DNA of 13,385 bases from Cylindrodendrum hubeiense (lineage: Eukaryota; Ascomycota; Sordariomycetes; Hypocreales; Nectriaceae): positions 1 to 13,385 of the forward strand of contig JAANBB010000718.1 in assembly GCA_014621425.1 (NCBI GenBank), written 5' to 3'. Positions 7,962-13,385 of the stretch are shown here, piece by piece. The position numbers and the translations under genes are program-made. Under the pieces are notes generated by a model, which was not told the DNA's origin, did no database searches, and saw nothing but the letters and a program-made list of their open reading frames with translations. Within the stretch, counting starts at the first letter, position 1, and the number at the start of each line of letters is the position of its first letter.

Positions 7962-8011
7962 GGGGTTCGTGTCTAGAATGATGGAAAGGGGCGAAGGGGT
8001 TTCTTTAAGAG

Positions 8012-8055
8012 TATTGCTATTCGCACAGATAACTATTGCTATTCGTAAAGATAAA
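8012..8055 (+). repeat. 22-bp tandem duplication
   Basis: TATTGCTATTCGCACAGATA at the start of 8012-8033 is followed at 8034-8055 by the same unit with four changes (TATTGCTATTCGTAAAGATA). It lies just upstream of the Tfb4 N-terminal piece (reading minus). Nothing else is recognisable in 8056-8200. Confidence 0.75.
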
Positions 8056-8200
8056 ATCATGCCTCTATCGATATTGCAGACGCATCGCCTTTGTGCTGGC
8101 ATCACCACCGTCACAGCCCCTACTTTTTGTGGGTGGGTTGTTGGGTCTCTGACCATCTCTTGTGCCTTTCCCCCACACAATAACCTTGTTGTCTATTGCG

Positions 8201-8585
8201 CAACCACTCTGGCATTTACTGGACCGGCTAGCGGTCGGCGAGTATCAACAGAACAGCCTTATCATCTTACAATCACTATACCATTTACTTGAATAGGCAC
8301 AGGAAGTTAACTATTCCCAGAATACGCTCAGTGTTCTGCCAATCACTCCACCAGTCGCTGCCAGTAGAGCGCTGACCACAGAACAAACACACATCCCGCA
8401 ATCACTCCACCAGTCACTGCCAGTAGAGCGCTGACCACAGAACAAACACACATCCCGCACNTGACTCCACTATTCAGTAATCCGTGATTTATGTTTGGAA
8501 GAACAGACGCAATCACTCCGCCATTCACTGGTGGTAAGTCACTGATCACGGAACAACCGTTTGTTCCGAAATCACTCTGCATCCT
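8201..8585 (+). repeat. Degenerate tandem array, about six units, upstream of gene D
   Basis: Units begin CAATCACTC-NCCA and carry CAGAACA near their ends. Starts are at about 8201, 8270, 8341, 8400, 8459 and 8511, with a partial head at 8570. Two adjacent 59-bp units (8341-8399, 8400-8458) differ at a single base; the outer ones are clearly diverged. Position 8461 is an undetermined base (n), perhaps from assembly trouble in the repeat. The array stops about 10 bp before the TATA box of gene D, so it forms that gene's upstream promoter region. Confidence 0.8.
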
Positions 8586-8590
8586 CGGAC

Positions 8591-8597
8591 TATAAAA
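8591..8597 (+). promoter_or_regulatory. TATA box of gene D
   Basis: TATAAAA, followed by a CT-rich tract (8598-8660), a classic fungal core promoter. The first ATG with a good splice donor behind it is at 8754. Confidence 0.55.
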
Positions 8598-8753
8598 TCT
8601 CTCCCCTCCCACCTTGCACAAACTTAGACTTCTTCCCCCCCCCTTCCATCTGCTCTCAGTTCGTCCGCCCAGGTCTCCCAACTGCCCGCTGCTCATTCGT
8701 GGACGAACGGGATTCACACACTCGATTATATCCATCCCTACCACCAGCTGTTG

Positions 8754-9635
8754 ATGGTGCAACTCCGCGAGTAAGTATGCGCCAACCCTTCAGTCGTCCA
8801 TCCTTCTGACATTTCCAGTCGATCCAGGCTCCGCACAGCACATGCTCAGCAATATTGGATGCAGTTGGAATCTGCAGACCTGCGCAACACCCAGACCAGC
8901 CCAGGGTCACCGACCGATCCCACCCCACCCCGCTGGCAGGTGGACCGTCCTTAAAGGCGACCACGACACGTTGTGGCAACCACTACCAACATGGCTGGTA
9001 TCGCACAGCAGTACGCCCACAAGTATTTTATCTGGTCTTAATCTCTTGATTATAATTAATTTTTAATAGCGCTGTTCCATGCCTGCGTTGTCTATCTTTG
9101 TGTGCTGGGGACCTAGGCCATGCCTGTTTAGGTGCATTGGGTAATATTTACAACTTCTATTTGTACTCATCCTGTATTAATCTAATATAGACAACCCTGC
9201 TACAGATTATATATCATAAATCTCTATAGGTTTGCCATGCAACCTAGTAAGATTACTTATCCTTCATCATCATAGTTGCTAACCTCTCTTAGTTCTCAGA
9301 TACTGCAATTGGAGATGTCTAGCAACAGTATATACTCGGGATCTCCTCATGCTAAGAATTGCATAGAGGTCCGCCAGCTGCCATGGTAACTATCATATCG
9401 CTACTAGAGTATATTTTATTTTATTAATGATTATATTAATCGTATACTGATCTTCTCATAGGCTGCGTACGTGTACCACACTGCGGTTATCCATGCACTC
9501 GATTTGCTCAATCGACTCAGATGGGACACGTATGCTATGGAACACCACCTTGTGGCGAACGATCGATATATCAGGGTCTGTGATGAATATCGCCGCTTCC
9601 TGGATGGCGCTCGAAATTATCTTCGGCGCTACTAA
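8754..9635 (+). pseudogene. Gene D: decayed seven-exon gene with Cys-rich middle
   Basis: Exons by eye: 8754-8770, 8819-8939, 9009-9022, 9070-9140, 9230-9246, 9293-9385 and 9462-9635. Most introns have good signals (for example GTAAGT/CTGAC/TTTCCAG at 8771-8818 and GTAAGA/GCTAAC/TCTTAG at 9247-9292). All junctions keep phase over 507 nt (168 codons before TAA 9633-9635), yet exon 6 has TAG at 9320-9322 and TAA at 9353-9355. If the weak intron 8940-9008 is not used, a third stop (TAA 8952-8954) interrupts exon 2. The product starts MVQLRDRSRLR, has a CLRC-x(10)-HAC-x(6)-PCN cysteine/histidine cluster reminiscent of a small zinc-binding motif, and ends in a helical, charged part (LDLLNRLRWDTYAMEHHL, DEYRRFLDGARNYLRRY). 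The family is not identified. Retained phase with stops indicates recent loss. Confidence 0.6.
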
Positions 9636-9660
9636 TATATATAACTATGCTATATCTACT

Positions 9661-10299
9661 TCATACCCTACGCGGACGGGGTGCGAGCACATGGTTGATA
9701 ATGATTCCTTGCAAGCTATCATGGAACACAAGGATTTCTGGGATCGCCTTTCGATTGGCAGGGTCCTGCAATGCGCGTGCGACAATTCTCGGTAGGCTGG
9801 ACTGTGGGACTAGATGGTCTTCGTCTTCCAATGGCATTCCATGAAAGCCTGGAAGGCCATCTTCGCCGATTGCAATGGTACCTTCCCTAGGACACCAAGA
9901 TGCTCAAGCCATTCCAGTCGCCGGTTCCCCTTCTGAATCCAGGATGTTAGCCGGGAAGGATTGATAAATTCACTTGCGGGTAGGCTTGGATCCATGTCTG
10001 GCGCGTTAACCCATATTCTCCGGCGAACAATAGTCAAGTCCAGATCTGGTTGGAAATTCATGAGACCAAATGGTGCCTGGAAGAGTATGGTATTGACCAA
10101 GTTGCGACGTACAACTGGCGGGAAGCTGAGGCGAGCAATGTTTCTCGGAAGGCTATAAGGCACTTATGGGACCTCTGAGGGTGGAATGAGGGAAGACCCA
10201 GAATTTGAATACTGGCATTCCGATGAGAGCCTGCTTGGTGGGCGAGTAAGGGCGACGTTGGAGGAAGTCCTGGGGAGCAGCCATCGAAGTCCCGTTCAT
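9661..10299 (-). pseudogene. Gene E: frameshifted gene of unknown family
   Basis: Three minus-strand segments in successive frames look coding. 10299-10153: MNGTSMAAPQDFLQRRPYSP onward, to TAG. About 10160-9870: SLPRNIARLSFPPVVRRN, FQPDLDLTIVRRRIWVNAPD, RRLEWLEHLGVLG. About 9875-9661: EGTIAIGEDGLPGFHGMPL, then SLPRIVARALQDPANRKAI, ending at TGA 9663-9661. No intron signals explain the two shifts; each fits a one-base indel. TATAAA at 10370-10365 lies about 70 nt upstream of the ATG; an earlier ATG at 10324 opens a different frame. The tail is 25 bp from the end of convergent gene D. The joined product would be about 210 residues; no domain recognised. Confidence 0.5.
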
Positions 10300-10364
10300 C
10301 AGAAATGGAAAGTAATCGACTCATGTCCCAACGATCTCCTCCTCGTCGAGTAAAGGTTTTGCAA

Positions 10365-10370
10365 TTTATA
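10365..10370 (-). promoter_or_regulatory. TATA box upstream of gene E
   Basis: TATAAA in GAGTATAAATTGC on the minus strand, about 40 nt before the first ATG (10324) and 70 nt before the ATG that opens the coding-like frame (10299). Confidence 0.4.
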
Positions 10371-10469
10371 CTCTCAGGTTGCTATTCTCACACATCCGTA
10401 TATTACAGCACACACCGAACACGACATTTCACCAGAAGAAGAGAAACCCAGTGTGCCTAATTATTAGTA

Positions 10470-10580
10470 CCTAATACTGCCTTTTAGTTTAGGTATTTAT
10501 TAGGCCTGATCATAGAAGTTTGCTTTTAGGTTTAAGGGTCTAAGGTGTAAGTGTATGATTTATTTAGTACTTAGGGCCTA
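10470..10580 (-). repeat. Dispersed repeat R1, copy C (long form, inverted)
   Basis: Reverse complement of the 703-804 repeat. The 35-bp core is at 10470-10504 and the longer arm, including AAGGGTCTAA and TAAGTGTAT, follows. It lies about 20 bp from the R2 copy, so the two repeats form a compound block between gene E and hsp70. Confidence 0.75.
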
Positions 10581-10601
10581 CATGGGTTCACTACGTTGAT
10601 G

Positions 10602-10700
10602 TTCACAAGGCAAGCGGGACAGTTGGGTTCATGTGTATTGATCCATTGATTCATTAAAGTACAAACCCAGGTAAACCACCGAGCTTTTCCCTGTTCGTGA
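10602..10700 (+). repeat. Dispersed repeat R2, copy 2
   Basis: Strongly similar to 5544-5644, starting TTCACAAGGCAAG and ending CTGTTCGTGA. It ends about 127 bp beyond the hsp70 stop codon, so it may lie at or just past that gene's polyadenylation region. Confidence 0.85.
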
Positions 10701-10826
10701 CCGTGAAATGCGTAAAAAAGCAAAAGCAAAATCTAATCTCATCATCCCTTAAACCCCTTAGCCTCCGCATCGTAGACGCATGACCAATCTGGAAGTCGAG
10801 ACTGATGTTGTTGGGTATCAAATAAC

Positions 10827-12858
10827 TCAGTCGACCTCCTCGACGGTAGGGCCGTCATCGCCACCGCGGGCAGCACCAGGGCCGCCAGCGCCGGGGAAGC
10901 CGCCAGGGGCACCGCCGGGCATGCCACCGGGCATACCAGCACCACCCTCGCCACCGGCACCGTAGAACTTCATCATGATGGGGTTAGCAATGCCCTCGAG
11001 CTCCTTCTGGTGCTCCTCGTACTCCTCGCGAGTAGCCTGCTGGCTCTCGTCGAGCCAGCCGACAACCTTGTCGATCTCGGTCTTGAGGATCTCCTTGTCG
11101 GCGGCCTCAATCTTCTCCTCGACCTTGGGGTCGCTGAGAGTGTTGCGGAGAGAGTAAGCGTAGGACTCAAGACCGTTCTTGGCAGCGACACGCTTGCCCT
11201 CGGCCTCATCCTCCTCCTTGAACTTCTCGGCATCGTTGAGCATGCGCTCAATCTCCTCCTTGGACAGGCGGCCCTTGTCGTTGGTGATGATGATCTTGTT
11301 GGACTTGCCAGTGCCCTTCTCGACGGCGGAGACGTTCATGATACCGTTGGCATCGAGATCGAAGGTGACCTCAATCTGGGGAACACCACGGGGGGCAGGA
11401 GGGATGCCGGTAAGCTCGAACTTGCCCATGAGGTTGTTGTCCTTGGTGCGCTGGCGCTCACCCTCGTAAATCTGGATGAGGACACCAGGCTGGTTGTCGG
11501 AGAAGGTGGAGAAGACCTCGGACTTCTTGGTGGGGATGGTGGTGTTGCGGGGGATGAGCTTGGTCATCATGCCACCAGCAGTCTCGATACCGAGAGAGAG
11601 GGGAGCGACATCGAGAAGCAGGATCTCGCTGGTGGACTTGGAAGAGGTGTCACCAGACAGAATGGCGGCCTGGACGGCAGCACCGTAGGCAACAGCCTCA
11701 TCGGGGTTGATGGACTTGTTGGGCTCCTTTCCGTTGAAGTAGTCGGTGATGAGCTTCTGGACACGGGGGATACGGGTAGAACCACCGACGAGGACGATCT
11801 CGTGGACGAGGCTCTTGTCGATCTTGGCGTCAGCGAGGACACGGTCGACGGGCTGGATGGTGGATCGGAAGAGATCCTGGCAGAGCTCCTCGAAGCGGGC
11901 ACGGGTGATGGAGGTGTAGAAATCGATACCCTCGAAGAGAGAGTCGATCTCGATGGAAGTCTGGGCGGAGGACGAAAGAGTTCGCTTGGCACGCTCGCAA
12001 GCAGTGCGGAGACGTCGCAGGGCGCGGACGTTGGAGGAAAGGTCCTTCTTATGTTTGCGCTTGAACTCAAGGACGAAGTGGTTGACGAGGCGGTTGTCGA
12101 AGTCCTCACCACCCAAGTGAGTGTCACCAGCGGTGGACTTGACCTCGAAGATGCCCTCCTCAATGGTGAGGAGAGAGACATCGAAGGTACCACCACCAAG
12201 ATCGAAGATCAGGACGTTGCGCTCACCCTCGATCTTCTTGTCAAGACCGTAGGCAATGGCGGCAGCGGTGGGCTCGTTGATGATTCGCAGGACGTTGAGG
12301 CCGGCAATGAGACCAGCATCCTTGGTAGCCTGGCGCTGGCTATCGTTGAAGTAGGCGGGGACAGTGACAACGGCGTTGTTGACAGTCTCACCGAGGTAGG
12401 CCTCGGCGGTCTCACGCATCTTGGTGAGGATCATGGATGAGATCTCCTCGGGGGTGAAGGTCTTGTTCTCGCCCTTGAACTCAACCTCGACGATGGGCTT
12501 GCCACCCTTGTCGATGATCTTGAAGGGGAAGTGCTTCATATCAGCCTGGACCTCGGCGTCGGCGAACTTGCGGCCGATCAATCGCTTGGCGTCGAAGACG
12601 GTGTTCTGGGGGTTCATGGCGACCTGGTTCTTGGCGGCATCACCAATCAGACGCTCGGTGTCGGTGAAACCGACGAAGGAGGGGGTGGTTCGGTTGCCCT
12701 GGTCATTGGCAATGATATCACATCTGAGGAAGCACGAGTTAGCAGCTGCGTGGTATGGTGGGTTGGGGAGCAGTGGGAAAAAGCACTTACCGATCCTCGC
12801 GGAAGATAGCCACGCAGGAGTACGTGGTACCCAGATCGATACCGACGGCGGGACCCAT
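10827..12858 (-). CDS. hsp70: Cytosolic Hsp70 chaperone (Ssa type), two exons
   Basis: Exon 1 is 12858-12791, intron 12790-12724 (67 nt; GTAAGT donor, GCTAAC branch, TTCCTCAG acceptor), exon 2 is 12723-10827; 654 aa. ATP-dependent chaperone that folds nascent and stressed proteins with J-proteins and nucleotide-exchange factors. Signatures: GIDLGTTYS (6-14), IFDLGGGTF (195-203), [10 protein letters not shown] (334-343), the interdomain linker DVAPL (394-398), then the substrate-binding domain, a Gly/Met/Pro-rich tail and terminal EEVD, which marks the cytosolic/nuclear class and docks TPR co-chaperones. There is no signal or mitochondrial presequence and no HDEL. The start ATG, in CACAATGG, is chosen because it gives the canonical N-terminus; a longer open frame to 13169 merely reads through the intron and leader. 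GC-rich third positions suggest high expression. A few N-terminal residues differ from most fungal homologues (SCVAIF, CDIIAN). Confidence 0.97.
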
Positions 12859-13035
12859 TGTGAGGGAAAGAGAAGATGTGACGGGGATAACGGGAAAAGA
12901 GAAGAGCGCGAATAGAGGTGCTTCAAAACTAAGAGAGGTGTTTGAAGACTCTGGGGGTATTGAGTGATGATTTGGAAAGAGAGAAGATGCGGTGCAGCGG
13001 TTGCGAAAGGTTCTAAATAAAGGCGGCTGCCAAGG
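12859..13035 (-). promoter_or_regulatory. hsp70 leader and core promoter
   Basis: On the minus strand a long CT-rich leader runs from about 12980 to the ATG. A TATA-like CTTTATTTAG sits at about 13022-13013, roughly 155 bp before the ATG, just inside the heat-shock element. ORFs on either strand here lack coding character. Confidence 0.45.
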
Positions 13036-13058
13036 TTCGATGCGGTTCTGCGCTGTTC
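13036..13058 (-). promoter_or_regulatory. Step-type heat-shock element of hsp70
   Basis: Three TTC modules on the plus strand (GAA on the minus strand) at 13036-13038, 13046-13048 and 13056-13058, at exact 10-bp steps with 7-bp gaps. This is the direct-repeat 'step' arrangement described for HSF trimer binding in yeast. It lies about 15 bp upstream of the TATA-like sequence. Confidence 0.6.
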
Positions 13059-13226
13059 CAAAGGAGCCCACACCAGCTTGCGTGCAGGGGCCCGGGAACC
13101 CTCTAGCAGGGCAACGAAGCAGCTGCGAGCACCTGGAAGAGCCGGTGGGCCACTAGAAGGCCCCAGCAACGAGCAACCGCCCCCCCAGGGGTACCAAAAA
13201 AACTGCGGATGTTTGCCTGCGGTGGC

Positions 13227-13249
13227 TTCTAGCTGCTTCCTGACTGGAA
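13227..13249. promoter_or_regulatory. Possible second heat-shock element
   Basis: TTC at 13227-13229 and 13237-13239, then GAA at 13247-13249, again at 10-bp steps but with the last module inverted. Weaker than the 13036-13058 site. The remaining upstream DNA to 13385 is GC-rich and I see no gene in it. Confidence 0.3.
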
Positions 13250-13385
13250 TAAGTGGCCCCTGTATTCTGCCTCCGCGCGCTCCGTCTGTTCGCTGTTTGA
13301 CGCTCTGGTTCTGTCGCTGGCTCTGGCGCCCTCGTTGATGTCATCCCGTGAAAAATTCCATCGCGGGGCAGCCGGCGGCGGGGTG

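Larger units (their letters stand above)
7170..8000 (-). pseudogene. Tfb4/p34-like (TFIIH subunit) gene remnant, split in two
   Basis: Two minus-strand pieces match the N-terminal vWA-like domain of Tfb4, the p34 subunit of the TFIIH core. Piece 1 (8000-7962) reads TPSPLSIILDTNP, the first strand with the conserved LDTNP. Piece 2 (7319-7170) reads SLLGDMLPICRAIANIHIF followed by VNAHLAFSNSNQVAFIAAH and AVWPYPP, matching the FINAHLA/NQVAVIAAH/WLYP region that follows only about ten residues later in the family. About 640 bp of unrelated sequence separates them here. After LDTNP the expected HAW reads RAR, then a stop (7937-7935). Piece 2 ends at TGA 7088-7086 within about 45 residues, far short of a full Tfb4 (around 300 residues or more). 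The true tfb4 gene must be elsewhere. Homology is from memory of the family, not a search. Confidence 0.75.

Noticed and set aside
7969..8292. 107-aa plus-strand ORF
   Set aside because: It runs antisense through the Tfb4 remnant and into the tandem repeats; no domain and no promoter.
8842..9066. Two overlapping plus-strand ORFs
   Set aside because: They cross predicted introns of gene D in other frames and have no features of their own.
9493..9795. 100-aa plus-strand ORF
   Set aside because: It overlaps gene D's last exon in another frame; the gene D frame is phase-linked to upstream exons and has better composition.
11010..12440. 476-codon ORF antisense to hsp70
   Set aside because: Leu/Gly/Asp/Val-rich translation is the mirror of strongly biased Hsp70 codons. 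Long antisense ORFs over hsp70 genes are a known by-product; there is no promoter or independent domain.
10827..13169. 780-aa reading frame extending hsp70 upstream
   Set aside because: It reads through the intron and the CT-rich leader and lacks the GIDLGTTYS start. The spliced 654-aa model has perfect splice signals.
1..13385. tRNA, rRNA, CRISPR or bacterial-type signals
   Set aside because: I looked for cloverleaf arms, A/B boxes and regularly spaced identical repeats and saw none that would stand; the window is eukaryotic.

Overview
The window looks like a piece of a filamentous ascomycete chromosome, probably Eurotiales (Aspergillus/Penicillium-like). The signs are short introns (about 45-90 nt) with GTAHGT-type donors and CTAAC/CTGAC-type branch sites, a fungal Ssa-type Hsp70, and an Emi1-like CX9C protein. 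Two conserved housekeeping genes sit at the ends. Between them lie about 10 kb of AT-rich, repeat-bearing accessory DNA with short spliced genes I do not recognise and several decayed genes.

Layout. 1-451: 3' part of an Emi1/DUF3128 twin-CX9C gene (+). 452-1740: no convincing gene; one dispersed-repeat copy and an 11-bp tandem repeat. 1750-5290: three minus-strand genes of unknown family. The first (A) is broken. The second (B, two exons) and third (C, five exons, 327 aa) are intact if spliced as described here. 5544-6440: a dispersed repeat and two very short minus-strand ORFs with TATA boxes, one behind two 5'-UTR introns. 6546-8000: a gene-fragment graveyard, in which pieces of a TFIIH Tfb4/p34-like gene (-) flank a piece of a Nup155/Nup170-like nucleoporin gene (+), with local duplications and stop codons. 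8201-9635: a degenerate tandem array abutting a TATA box, then a decayed seven-exon gene (D, +). 9661-10299: a frameshifted minus-strand gene (E), convergent with D. 10470-10700: further copies of both dispersed repeats. 10827-12858: intact two-exon hsp70 (-). 12859-13385: its leader and promoter region, with a step-type heat-shock element.

Functionally only three families are recognisable: cytosolic Hsp70 chaperone, Emi1-type CX9C protein, and (as remnants) Tfb4 and Nup155/170. The other genes have clear exon structure but no family I can name. No operon logic applies. The main interest is a young, decaying accessory segment: fragment shuffling, premature stops that are all explicable as CpA-to-TpA changes (RIP-like), promoter-linked tandem repeats, and small repeat elements placed at gene borders. 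All splice models are by eye, without transcript evidence.
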